Assembly (NCBI RefSeq): GCF_000296215.2
Contig: NZ_CP013949.1
Coordinates: 4,395,501 to 4,459,500 of the forward strand
Origin: Bradyrhizobium sp. CCGE-LA001
GTDB taxonomy: Bacteria; Pseudomonadota; Alphaproteobacteria; Rhizobiales; Xanthobacteraceae
DNA length: 64,000 nucleotides
Reading direction: 5' to 3'
Under the pieces are notes generated by a model. That model was not told where the DNA came from, searched no databases, and was given only the letters and a program-made list of their open reading frames with translations. Of this stretch, positions 36,691 through 45,648 are shown one piece after another. A program made the position numbers and the translations under genes. The stretch's first letter is position 1. Every line of letters starts with the position of its first letter.

Positions 36691-37392
36691 ATGTTAACGC
36701 GCAAACAATACGAGCTTCTGCGGTTCATCAGCGAACGTCTGAAGGAAAGCGGCGTGCCGCCCTCCTTCGACGAGATGAAGGATGCGCTCGACCTGCGCTC
36801 GAAGTCAGGCATCCATCGCCTGATCACCGCGCTCGAGGAGCGCGGCTTCATCCGCCGCCTGCCCAACCGCGCCCGCGCCATCGAGGTGATCAAGCTGCCC
36901 GAGCTCCAGGCCGCTGCCGGCAACCGCCGCGGCTTCACGCCGAGCGTGATCGAGGGCAATCTCGGCAAGATCCGTGCGAGCTCCAGCCCGCCCGCGGACG
37001 AGGGTGAGCGTCCGGTTGCCGTGCCCGTGATGGGCCGCATCGCAGCCGGCACGCCGATCGAGGCGCTGCAGACCCGCAGTCACACCATCAGCGTCCCGCC
37101 GGACATGCTCGGCTCCGGCGAACATTATGCGCTCGAAGTGCGCGGCGATTCGATGGTCGAGGCCGGCATCCTCGACGGCGACATGGCGCTGATCCAGCGC
37201 AACGAGAGCGCCGATACCGGCGACATCGTCGTGGCGCTGATCGACGACGAGGAAGCGACGCTCAAGCGCTTCCGCCGCCGCGGTGCCTCGATCGCGCTCG
37301 AGCCCGCCAACGCCGCCTATGAGGTGCGCATCCTGCCGCCCAACCGGGTGAAGATTCAGGGCAAGCTGATCGGGCTGTACCGCAAGTACTGA
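36691..37392 (+). CDS. lexA: SOS repressor LexA
   Basis: Autocleaving transcriptional repressor of the SOS response, 233 residues. An N-terminal winged helix (about 1-65, MLTRKQYELLRFISERL) is followed by a linker and the S24 peptidase domain. The self-cleavage bond is Ala119-Gly120 in MGRIAAGTP, the nucleophile is Ser154 in RGDSMVEAGI, and the base is Lys192 in EEATLKRF. ATG 36691 starts exactly at the family start. A LexA box lies upstream. Confidence 0.97.
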   Translation: MLTRKQYELLRFISERLKESGVPPSFDEMKDALDLRSKSGIHRLITALEERGFIRRLPNRARAIEVIKLPELQAAAGNRRGFTPSVIEGNLGKIRASSSPPADEGERPVAVPVMGRIAAGTPIEALQTRSHTISVPPDMLGSGEHYALEVRGDSMVEAGILDGDMALIQRNESADTGDIVVALIDDEEATLKRFRRRGASIALEPANAAYEVRILPPNRVKIQGKLIGLYRKY

Positions 37393-37784
37393 CCGCCCGG
37401 CGGTCATTCGATACCGATGATCCCGATTGGAGCGGATGCGTCCGCTCCGGCTGGGCAGTCTTTCCGGTCTTGCGCAGATTGTCCGGCCCTCATTCAGCAC
37501 GACACACTCTGCGTGTCGCGGCCAAGCGCTCATCGCGTCTGAGCTCGAAAGATCGAGCAGACAAGGATGCCTCACCGCTCGCGGCCACAGGCGTTCGTGG
37601 TCCCCGAATGCGCTGAAATGAGCTTTGTTCCTAGTGAATCTGAAAAAGATAATGTGATCGCGTCTCGCGAACGCCAGCCGCAGATTCGCCTACAACCGAG
37701 CAGAGCGTTACATGCTTCCACTCTGATAGAGGCTTGCGCCTCCGAAAGAGGCGCGGGTTGCTATCTTCGCATGAGGAGCACCCG
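37393..37784. other. 392-bp intergenic region after lexA
   Basis: No credible gene. The middle (about 37620-37665) is AT-richer than its flanks, and just before the next gene there is a hairpin GAGGC-TTGC-GCCTC (about 37730-37744) followed by a second copy of the GAGGCGC arm. An alternative pairing could act on the downstream hypothetical gene. No LexA box was seen here. Confidence 0.35.
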
Positions 37785-38222
37785 ATGTGTGACTACAGCC
37801 TGCATGCCGTTGCATCGCGTCCCGCCGAAGTTGGCGAGACGATCGTCTCCACGACGTTCCGCGGCACCTCGACGCGCGGCTTTGCTTCCGCGGCAGATCC
37901 GACCGTGGCCGTCTGCCTGCTGCCGGGAACGGAGCTCGCCTTCGCCGACAACGTCCGTTACGACAATCGCTGGATCTGGACGCGCACCATCAACTCCCGC
38001 GTCGGCAAGTTCGGCAAGATCGATCCGCACATTCCCGATCGCCATCACGACGCGATCGAATTTCCTGATGGCAAATACGTGCTGGTGACGCAGCTCGTCG
38101 AAGGCCAGCGCGCAACGGTGCTGCAACTGCCCGTGACGCAGCCGGTCAGCGAGCGCGAGCACAAGCCGCAGATCATCGCAGACAGCCGCCCGAGCCCAAC
38201 GCCCCGCCTGCCGATCGGCTGA
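37785..38222 (+). CDS. Conserved-type hypothetical protein
   Basis: A 145-residue soluble protein beginning MCDYSLHAVASRP. A beta-rich core contains GFASAADPTVAVCLLPGTEL, then WTRTINSRVGKFGKID and a His-rich HIPDRHHDAIEFPDG. No signal peptide or membrane segment. GAGGAG lies six bases before ATG 37785. I do not recognise a family. The lone cysteines at positions 2 and in VCLLP and the HH pair could bind metal, but nothing proves it. Confidence 0.72.
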   Translation: MCDYSLHAVASRPAEVGETIVSTTFRGTSTRGFASAADPTVAVCLLPGTELAFADNVRYDNRWIWTRTINSRVGKFGKIDPHIPDRHHDAIEFPDGKYVLVTQLVEGQRATVLQLPVTQPVSEREHKPQIIADSRPSPTPRLPIG

Positions 38223-38272
38223 TGCGCCGTCCCGGCCGTCCAGGTCGGAGACCAGAATTGAAATTGCCATTC

Positions 38273-38290
38273 GCCGGCCGCGGCCGGCGA
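38273..38290. repeat. 18-bp perfect GC palindrome
   Basis: CGCCGGCCGCGGCCGGCG, in the 222-bp gap before the triple-repeat protein, 50 bases after the preceding stop. It may act as a terminator stem (no T-run) or be a by-product of GC-rich sequence. Confidence 0.4.
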
Positions 38291-38444
38291 CATGGAGCGG
38301 TTTGGCGCTCGCGACATCCAACCAGCCGACCGAGTGCCCTTCGCCTCTGCGCACGAAGTTTGGGCCGCCCTGCCTGAATTTTGAACGTCCGCTCGACCGT
38401 CAAATGACCGATGCTGTCGGGACCTGACACAGCGGACATGGTCG

Positions 38445-39386
38445 ATGAAAGCCTTCATTCGCGTCGTCGAACTCTGGGTGCCCGATCGCACGCGCATGCG
38501 GCTGGAATTCGGCGGCGGCCTCTACGGTGAAGGGCTGTCCGCATTCAAAGCCGTGAGTGAGGATCTGCGCTTCGGTTATGACGAGGGGTTGCCCGGCAAA
38601 GCGTGGGCCAGCGGCCATCCGGTGATCCTCACCAAATTCGCCAACTCCTACTTCAAGCGGACCGATCAGGCGCTCGCAGCGGGCCTCACATGCGGCGTCG
38701 CGGTGCCGGTCTTCGCCGGCGAATTCCTGCAGGCCGTGATGGTGCTGTTCTGCGGCGATGACGAAGCGCATGTCGGGGCGCTCGAGCTCTGGCACAACGA
38801 CCCCGATGTCTCCCACGAGATGCGGCTTGTCGACGGTTACTATGGCACCGCCGACATGTTCGAATTCAACTCCCGCCACACCAGATTCCCGCGCGGCTTC
38901 GGCCTGCCGGGACGCACCTGGAAGGCCGGCCTGCCGCTGATCATCAAGGACCTGCACAACGCCAAGAGTTTTCTGCGCTGGGAAGAAGCCGCCGAAATCG
39001 GGATCAATCTCGGCGTCGGCGTGCCCTACCGCACCGGCGCCGACCAGAGCTGGGTGCTGACCTTCCTCTCCGCACAGGCCACCCCGATCGCACGGCGCTT
39101 CGAGATCTGGGTCCCGAACGAGGCTCGCTCTGCGCTGGTCTTCCGCGCCGGCGATTGCAGCGCGCAAACCGACCTTGCCGAACTCTATGCGACGACATCA
39201 ATCGCCAGGAGCGACGGGAGCATCGGGGGCGCCTGGGCCACGGGCATGCCCGCGATTAGCGATGATCTCGCACATGACGGCTCGATCGCGGCTGCAGAGG
39301 CCCGCGCAGCCGGGCTAAGCCAGATGGTGGCCCTGCCGGTCATCGGCAGCGCCGGTCTAGACGCCGTGCTGGCTTGGTATCTGTAG
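38445..39386 (+). CDS. Protein of three tandem GAF-like repeats
   Basis: A 313-residue soluble protein made of three copies of one module. Each copy starts with E-[LI]-W (residues 9, 114, 220) and carries G-[LI]-x-G-x-x-W-x2-G-x-P, with the Trp at 54, 159 and 264, exactly 105 apart. A later Gly-rich segment and a hydrophobic V-x-[LV]-P (for example VAVPVF, VGVPYR, VALPVI) close each copy. The W-x2-G-x-P and [VG]-x-VP pattern recalls GAF sensor domains. No output domain is attached. Length is fully covered by the repeats. Ligand and partner unknown. Confidence 0.75.
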   Translation: MKAFIRVVELWVPDRTRMRLEFGGGLYGEGLSAFKAVSEDLRFGYDEGLPGKAWASGHPVILTKFANSYFKRTDQALAAGLTCGVAVPVFAGEFLQAVMVLFCGDDEAHVGALELWHNDPDVSHEMRLVDGYYGTADMFEFNSRHTRFPRGFGLPGRTWKAGLPLIIKDLHNAKSFLRWEEAAEIGINLGVGVPYRTGADQSWVLTFLSAQATPIARRFEIWVPNEARSALVFRAGDCSAQTDLAELYATTSIARSDGSIGGAWATGMPAISDDLAHDGSIAAAEARAAGLSQMVALPVIGSAGLDAVLAWYL

Positions 39387-39395
39387 CGCATCTGC

Positions 39396-41675
39396 TCAAT
39401 CGTCAGCCTGCAGGTCGGTCTCTGCCGGCGTTGCGTCCCGGCTCCGGGGCGCTGCCGTCTTCGGAACAAGGCTGCCGTCGAAATCGCCCTCGCCGGCGCC
39501 GGCCGGCAACCAGGGCCGGCTTGTGCCTCTGGCCCTCACGGTCTGAACCGAAAACCCGTCGCCACGCTGCGTCAGCGCCAGCGCGCCCTGGCTTGCAAGG
39601 CGCGGACGGTCGACCACCATGGCCGCGCAGCCGGAGGGTGCTGGCCGCGCCGTCACCACCAGCGCGGCGCGGCTGCAATCATCGGCAAGACCGTCGACGC
39701 GCAGGGACAGCGCGACCAGCCGCCCGTCGGCGAGCGGCGTCACGCAGCCGGTTTCGTCGCATGACACACCATCGGCCAGCGAATTGGTTGCGGCGTCGCG
39801 CGGATCGGCGTCGGCCGCCAGCCACTCCTTCAGCAGAAAGCTGTCCTTGCTCGCTCGGATCACGTGCAGCTGCCCGTCCTTGCCCCGCACCGCGACGCTC
39901 GTGCCGTCCCCGGCAATCAGGATATCGGGCTGGCGCACCGACAGGCCCCAGGTGAGGGACACCAGCAGCACCAGGCCACCGGACCAGCGCAAGGGCGTTC
40001 GCAACAGCCCCATCATGATGATGCCGAGGCTTGCCGCCATCAACGGCGCGATGCCGAAAGCTGGAATGCGGCCGACTGCGCCCGGCAGAGCCGCCACCCA
40101 GCGCGACACCGCGACCATCCAGTCGATACCGATCCCCATCAGCCACCAGAACACGCCGTCGAGCCCGAAGGGCGCTGCAATCAGTCCCAGCAGCCCCGCC
40201 GGCATCACCAGTGCCGAGACCACCGGCATCGCGCCGAGATTGGCGAGCACGCCGTAAGGCGTGACACGATGGAAGTGGAAGGCAGCATAGGGCGTCGTCG
40301 CGAGCCCCGCGATCAGCGAGGCCAGGAACAGCATCGCGATCTCGCGGCCGCCCCACAGCGCGACACGCGCCGTTGCCGAATGTTCGGGCGAGGCAAACAG
40401 GTTCGGCATGCCGATCTGCACCAGCGCCACGAGCCCGAGCGTTGCGGCAAAGGACATTTGAAAACTCGGATGCACCAGCGCTTCGGGCGCGACCGCGAGC
40501 ACGATGAGTGCGGCCACTGCCAGCGTGCGGAAGGTGATAGCGCGGCGGTCGACCATGACCGCGATCAACACCACCGCCGTCATGAAGAACGACCTTTGCG
40601 TGGCGACCTCCGCACCCGACAGCAGCAAATAAAACGCGGCCGCGACCAGCGCGGCGGCTGCCGACCATTTCTTGATGGCAAAGCCAGCCGCCAGCCCTGG
40701 GATCAACGCCAGCAGCGCGCGCACTGCGAAGAACACGACGCCGGCGACGACCGCCATGTGGTAGCCGGAGATCGACAGCACATGGCCCAGCCCCGAGACA
40801 AACATGGCGTCGTTGACGGGCGCGCTGATGGCATCACGCCGTCCGGTGAGCAGCGCCGTTGCGATCGCGCGATTGTCGCCCTCGAGCGTCGCGCGGATGC
40901 GCGCATCGATCGCATCGCGCAGGCCCTGCATGAACGCCGCATAGCGCAACCGCAAGCCGCCGGCCTCCGGCGGCATCGACGCCGCGATCGTTCCCATCAC
41001 GAAGCCGGAGGCGCCGATGCCTTGAAAATACATGTCCCGGGAGAAGTCGTAGCTGCCGGGCCGCACCGGCGAGATCGGCGGCATCAGCCGCGCCTTCAGC
41101 TGCACGAAGCTGCCGACTTCCGGCGCCGTCCCCTTGCGCACCGACAGACGCACGCGCTCCAGCTTGACGTCGCTGCGCTGCGCCTCCATCGCGGTGACGC
41201 GCAGCACGAAACGGTCCGTGCGCTCGCGGATGTCGCGTGCTTCCACGAAACCCGAGAGCGACACCGAATAGAGCGGCTTGGCCAGCACGGGATGAGCAAC
41301 GCGCGCCGTCTTCCAGGTCGCGATGGCAAAGCCGGCAGCGAGCGCTGCGATCATGATCGCGGGGGCGAACAGCCGGCTGCGCCGGAGCAGCACCGCGCCG
41401 AGCATGAGCGCGGCAGCCGTCGCCGCGACGACCCAGAGCACCGGCTCATGATCGGCGGCGAAATAGAGCGCGATGCCGCCCCCGAAGGCGACGGGCACCC
41501 ACGGCAGCAGGCGCCCCGGACCGGCTTCCGCGCGGGCCCAGCCGCGCAATGTCTCGACGATCGCGGGCCAGAGGCCAAAGCCAACAGGTGCAAGGCCGCC
41601 AGCCGGCGTGGCGCGGCCGAGCGGCCACGTCCCGGCAACTCCCTGGGAGCGTATTGGCCGGACCGGCTCCGCCAT
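39396..41675 (-). CDS. comEC: ComEC/Rec2-type DNA-uptake channel protein
   Basis: Polytopic membrane protein of 759 residues with an N-terminal region of hydrophobic segments, a DUF4131-like periplasmic domain (about 140-250) and the Competence domain (about 270-540, GLGHVLSISGYHMAVVAG, the family signature). The C-terminal 200 residues stand where a metallo-beta-lactamase domain is usual, but no HxHxDH motif is present. It lies between lexA and gltX as in other Rhizobiales, though glnS and an NTF2-like gene intervene here. Whether it still serves transformation is unknown. Confidence 0.92.
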   Translation of the reverse strand: MAEPVRPIRSQGVAGTWPLGRATPAGGLAPVGFGLWPAIVETLRGWARAEAGPGRLLPWVPVAFGGGIALYFAADHEPVLWVVAATAAALMLGAVLLRRSRLFAPAIMIAALAAGFAIATWKTARVAHPVLAKPLYSVSLSGFVEARDIRERTDRFVLRVTAMEAQRSDVKLERVRLSVRKGTAPEVGSFVQLKARLMPPISPVRPGSYDFSRDMYFQGIGASGFVMGTIAASMPPEAGGLRLRYAAFMQGLRDAIDARIRATLEGDNRAIATALLTGRRDAISAPVNDAMFVSGLGHVLSISGYHMAVVAGVVFFAVRALLALIPGLAAGFAIKKWSAAAALVAAAFYLLLSGAEVATQRSFFMTAVVLIAVMVDRRAITFRTLAVAALIVLAVAPEALVHPSFQMSFAATLGLVALVQIGMPNLFASPEHSATARVALWGGREIAMLFLASLIAGLATTPYAAFHFHRVTPYGVLANLGAMPVVSALVMPAGLLGLIAAPFGLDGVFWWLMGIGIDWMVAVSRWVAALPGAVGRIPAFGIAPLMAASLGIIMMGLLRTPLRWSGGLVLLVSLTWGLSVRQPDILIAGDGTSVAVRGKDGQLHVIRASKDSFLLKEWLAADADPRDAATNSLADGVSCDETGCVTPLADGRLVALSLRVDGLADDCSRAALVVTARPAPSGCAAMVVDRPRLASQGALALTQRGDGFSVQTVRARGTSRPWLPAGAGEGDFDGSLVPKTAAPRSRDATPAETDLQADD

Positions 41676-41847
41676 TCCCCTGCACCTTACGATACGCGAC
41701 AGGTGCAGAGGCTACCGGACCGTGCGGATGTGCGAATAGGGTACGGATCAGGAACAGTCGGTGCAGCGCCCTACTTTACTTTGACTCTGGGCAAGGCCAC
41801 CGAGGCCTTGGCCGACAGTCCGAATGACGATGTCGTATCGTCTCGCG

Positions 41848-42234
41848 TCAGATCAGCGGCGCCTTCGACGAGGCGTGGTGATTGACGATTTTCCACTCGC
41901 CGTCCTCGCGGGTGATGACCCAGCTCATCTTGACGACCAGATCGGGACGTTCGCCGGCAAGATCGAAGGTGATGGTGGCGCCGATGTTGATCAGATCAGG
42001 GCCTGCTTGCGCTGCGTACACCTCGGAGAAGGTCGCGCTTGGCTTGCGCCAGCGCGGCAGGCCGTTGAAGTAATCGGCAACGCCGTCCCGGCCCCGATAG
42101 AGCTTGGGATTGGAGCCGAAGAAGAACGCGTTCTTCGAATACAGCGACGACAGCGCCGCAGCGTCGAGCCTTGCGAAGCCGGCGCACCATTTCGCGATGA
42201 TGGCTGAAACGATGTTGTCGGCTTCGCTGCTCAT
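41848..42234 (-). CDS. NTF2-like (SnoaL/SgcJ type) small protein
   Basis: A 128-residue cone-fold protein: an N-terminal helix pair (IVSAIIAKWCAGFARLDAAALSSLYS), an early FFFGSNPKLYRG, and the closing strand VMSWVITREDGEWKIVNHHAS. The W-K-I-V-x-H-H end is typical of the SgcJ/EcaC group, which holds enzymes and ligand-binding proteins alike. It starts nine bases after the glnS stop, so both are co-transcribed. No function can be assigned. Confidence 0.8.
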   Translation of the reverse strand: MSSEADNIVSAIIAKWCAGFARLDAAALSSLYSKNAFFFGSNPKLYRGRDGVADYFNGLPRWRKPSATFSEVYAAQAGPDLINIGATITFDLAGERPDLVVKMSWVITREDGEWKIVNHHASSKAPLI

Positions 42235-42243
42235 TACTGTCCC

Positions 42244-43920
42244 CTAGCCCTTGGCGACTTCCTTGGCGAACGTGTCGCGCAAGCCGATCGTCCGCGAGAA
42301 CACCGGTTTGCCCGACGTCGAGTCCTTGTCGCGCACGAAATAGCCCTGGCGCTCGAACTGCATCGGCTCGGTGGAATTGCTCTCCGCAACGGAAGCCTCG
42401 ATCCGCGCGTCGGACAGGATCTCGAGCGAGTTCGGATTGAGATCGGCCGCAAAGTTCGAAGCGTCCGGGCTCGGATTGGAGAACAGCTGGTTGTAGATGC
42501 GGATCTCCGCCGGCTTCGATGCCGCCGCCGGCAGCCAGTGCATGGTCGCCTTGACCTTGCGGCCATCGGGCGCGTTGCCGCCCTTGGTTGCGGGGTCGTA
42601 GGTGCAGCGTAGCTCCACCACCTCGCCCGCGTCGTTCTTGATCACGCCGGTGCATTTGACGAAATAGGCATAGCGCAGCCGCACCTCGTTGCCGGGCGAC
42701 AGGCGGAAGAACTTCTTCGGCGGGTTCTCCATGAAGTCGTCCTGCTCGATATAGAGCTCGCGGCCGAACGTGATCTTGCGCGTGCCGGCCGAGGGATCAT
42801 CAGGATGATTGATCGCCTCGAGCTCCTCGGTCTGCCCTTCCGAATAGTTCTCGATTACCACTTTCAGCGGCTTCAACACGGCCATGCGCCGCTGCGCCGT
42901 GCGGTTCAGCTCCTCGCGAATACAGAACTCCAGCATGCCGACGTCGACCACACTGTTGGCCTTGGCCACACCGATGCGCTTGACGAATTCGCGCAGCGCA
43001 GCCGGCGGCACGCCACGGCGGCGCATCCCCGCCACGGTCGGCATGCGCGGATCGTCCCAGCCCGCGACATGGCCGTCGCGGACGAGCTGGGTCAGCACGC
43101 GCTTCGACAGCAGCGTGTAGGTCAGGTTCAGCCGCGCGAATTCGTACTGATGCGGTTCGGACGGCACTGGCAACTTCTCGATGAACCAGTCATAGAGCGG
43201 CCGGTGATCCTCGAACTCCAGCGTGCAGATCGAATGCGTGATGCCTTCGATCGCGTCCGACTGGCCATGCGCGTAGTCGTAGCTCGGATAAATGCTCCAT
43301 TTGGTGCCGGTGCGCGGATGATGCGCATGCAGGATCCGATACAGCACGGGATCGCGCAGATTGATGTTGCCCGCGGCCATGTCGATCTTGGCCCGCAACA
43401 CGCGCGCGCCGTTCGGGAATTCACCGGCCTTCATGCGGCGGAACAGGTCCAGGTTCTCCTCCACCGCGCGATCGCGGAAGGGCGAGTTCCTGCCGGGCTC
43501 GGTCAGCGTGCCGCGCGAGAGGCGGATCTCCTCCTGGGTCTGATCGTCGACATAGGCGAGCCCGTCGCGGATCAGTTGCTCCGCCCATTCGTACAGGCGA
43601 TCGAAATAGTCCGAGGCGAAGAACAGGTTTTTGCCCCAGTCGAAGCCGAGCCAGCGCACGTCGGCCTGGATGGAATCGATATATTCCTGCTCTTCCTTGA
43701 CCGGGTTGGTGTCGTCGAAGCGCAGATGGCAGCGGCCCGGAAACTCCTGCGCGATGCCGAAATTGAGCGCGATCGACTTGGCGTGGCCGATATGCAGATA
43801 GCCGTTCGGCTCCGGCGGGAACCGGGTCACGATTTCCTTGTACTTGCCCTGCTCGAGGTCGGCCTGGATGATGTCACGAATGAAATCGCGCCCAACCTCA
43901 GCTGCCACCGGTTCTGTCAT
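42244..43920 (-). CDS. glnS: Glutaminyl-tRNA synthetase
   Basis: Charges tRNA-Gln with glutamine directly; 558 residues of class I type. HIGH motif in FPPEPNGYLHIGHAKS, the DDTNP segment that follows, the KMSKS equivalent in LLSKRVLTQL, and the C-terminal beta-barrel anticodon-binding domains are all E. coli-like. In Alphaproteobacteria this enzyme is patchy, since many use misacylation by GluRS and amidation by GatCAB. It is divergent from gltX with 154 bp between them. Confidence 0.96.
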   Translation of the reverse strand: MTEPVAAEVGRDFIRDIIQADLEQGKYKEIVTRFPPEPNGYLHIGHAKSIALNFGIAQEFPGRCHLRFDDTNPVKEEQEYIDSIQADVRWLGFDWGKNLFFASDYFDRLYEWAEQLIRDGLAYVDDQTQEEIRLSRGTLTEPGRNSPFRDRAVEENLDLFRRMKAGEFPNGARVLRAKIDMAAGNINLRDPVLYRILHAHHPRTGTKWSIYPSYDYAHGQSDAIEGITHSICTLEFEDHRPLYDWFIEKLPVPSEPHQYEFARLNLTYTLLSKRVLTQLVRDGHVAGWDDPRMPTVAGMRRRGVPPAALREFVKRIGVAKANSVVDVGMLEFCIREELNRTAQRRMAVLKPLKVVIENYSEGQTEELEAINHPDDPSAGTRKITFGRELYIEQDDFMENPPKKFFRLSPGNEVRLRYAYFVKCTGVIKNDAGEVVELRCTYDPATKGGNAPDGRKVKATMHWLPAAASKPAEIRIYNQLFSNPSPDASNFAADLNPNSLEILSDARIEASVAESNSTEPMQFERQGYFVRDKDSTSGKPVFSRTIGLRDTFAKEVAKG

Positions 43921-44074
43921 TACGAAAATCCTGTAGGGAAATCAGCGGACCTTCTGCCAAATTCGCGTGGCTGAGCCAAGGGCCAAGCAAGGCCTGCCAG
44001 ATCCGCCGCCGGGCTTTAGTTATGCCCCGGTCCTGCTATACACCACCGCCTCCAATGCATAGGCCCTGCCAAGA

Positions 44075-45502
44075 ATGACCGATTCCGTCGTCACCCGCTT
44101 TGCCCCCTCGCCGACCGGCTTCCTCCACATCGGGGGCGCCCGCACGGCGCTGTTCAACTGGCTCTATGCGAAGAAGCATGGCGGCAAGATGCTGCTGCGG
44201 ATCGAGGACACCGACCGGGAGCGCTCCACCGAGGCGGCCATCGGCGCCATCCTCGACGGCCTCGAATGGCTGGAGCTGGGCTGGGACGGCGAGGTCATCT
44301 ACCAGTTCGCCCGCGCCGCCCGCCATCGCGAGGTCGCCGAGCAGCTGCTCGCCGAGGGCAAGGCCTATCGCTGCTACGCCACCGCCGAGGAGCTCGCCGC
44401 CATGCGCGAGAAGGCTCGCGCCGAAGGCCGCACCCGCCTCTATGACGGCATGTGGCGCGACCGCGACCCGGCCACGGCGCCAGGCGACGTCAAGCCGACG
44501 ATCCGCCTGCGCGCGCCCCAGACCGGCGAGACCGTGATCGAGGACCAGGTCCAGGGCCGCGTCGTCTGGCAGAACGAGAACCTCGACGACCTCGTGCTTT
44601 TGCGCGGCGATGGCAACCCGACCTACATGCTCGCGGTGGTGGTCGACGACCACGACATGGGCGTCACCCACGTCATCCGCGGCGACGACCATCTGATCAA
44701 CGCCGCCCGCCAGAAGCAGATCTATGATGCGATGGGCTGGGCGCTGCCGAGCATGTCCCACATCCCCCTCATCCACGGTCCGGATGGCTCGAAGCTTTCG
44801 AAGCGCCATGGCGCACTGGGCGTCGATGCCTATCGCGCCATGGGATACCTGCCGGCGGCGCTGCGCAATTATCTGGTCCGGCTCGGCTGGAGCCATGGCG
44901 ACCAGGAGATCTTCTCGACCGAGGAGATGATCGCGGCGTTCGACCTCGCAAGCGTCGGCCGGGCCGCAGCGCGGTTCGATTTCGCCAAGCTGGAGAACCT
45001 CAACGGTCACTACATCCGCAACGCCGACGATCAATCACTCGTGAAGATGTTCGAGGATGTGCTCGACCACGTCGTGCCTGCCCGCGACGAGATCAAGGCC
45101 AAGCTGAACGACACCACGCGAGCGCAGCTGCTCAAGGCCATGCCGGCCCTGAAGGAGCGCGCCAAGACGCTGATCGAGCTGATCGACGGCGCCTATTTCA
45201 TCTTCGCCGACCGGCCGCTGCAGCTCGATGCCAAGGCGCAGGCGCTGCTGACAGCAGAGAACCGCAAGCTGATCGGCCAGCTTCATTCCGCGCTGGAGAA
45301 AGTCGAGACCTGGAGCGGCGCCAGCACGGAGGCTGCGCTGCGCGCCTTCGCCGAGGAAAATAGTCTCAAGCTCGGCGCGGTCGCCCAACCCTTGCGGGCC
45401 GCGCTGACCGGACGGACGACATCGCCTGGTATATTTGAGGTTTTGGACGTCCTCGGACGCCAGGAGAGCCTCGCCCGGCTTAAAGATCAGTCTACGACGT
45501 AA
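44075..45502 (+). CDS. gltX: Glutamyl-tRNA synthetase
   Basis: Charges tRNA-Glu; 475 residues, bacterial type. HIGH motif in SPTGFLHIGGARTALFN, KLSKRHGA as the KMSKS element, and the all-helical C-terminal anticodon-binding cage. With glnS adjacent it may be fully discriminating. The upstream gap 43921-44074 is shared with the divergent glnS. Confidence 0.97.
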   Translation: MTDSVVTRFAPSPTGFLHIGGARTALFNWLYAKKHGGKMLLRIEDTDRERSTEAAIGAILDGLEWLELGWDGEVIYQFARAARHREVAEQLLAEGKAYRCYATAEELAAMREKARAEGRTRLYDGMWRDRDPATAPGDVKPTIRLRAPQTGETVIEDQVQGRVVWQNENLDDLVLLRGDGNPTYMLAVVVDDHDMGVTHVIRGDDHLINAARQKQIYDAMGWALPSMSHIPLIHGPDGSKLSKRHGALGVDAYRAMGYLPAALRNYLVRLGWSHGDQEIFSTEEMIAAFDLASVGRAAARFDFAKLENLNGHYIRNADDQSLVKMFEDVLDHVVPARDEIKAKLNDTTRAQLLKAMPALKERAKTLIELIDGAYFIFADRPLQLDAKAQALLTAENRKLIGQLHSALEKVETWSGASTEAALRAFAEENSLKLGAVAQPLRAALTGRTTSPGIFEVLDVLGRQESLARLKDQSTT

Positions 45503-45648
45503 GTAGGCCATGGCTGCCATGATCTTGCAGCGCACACAGCAATAATATACCCATCTCCCTCGTACATTCTGGAACATCCGGCCTGCCCCCATGATCTTCC
45601 CAGGGGCCTCCGGCTCCGGCCCGTTTCACCACACATCGGGGACCTACG

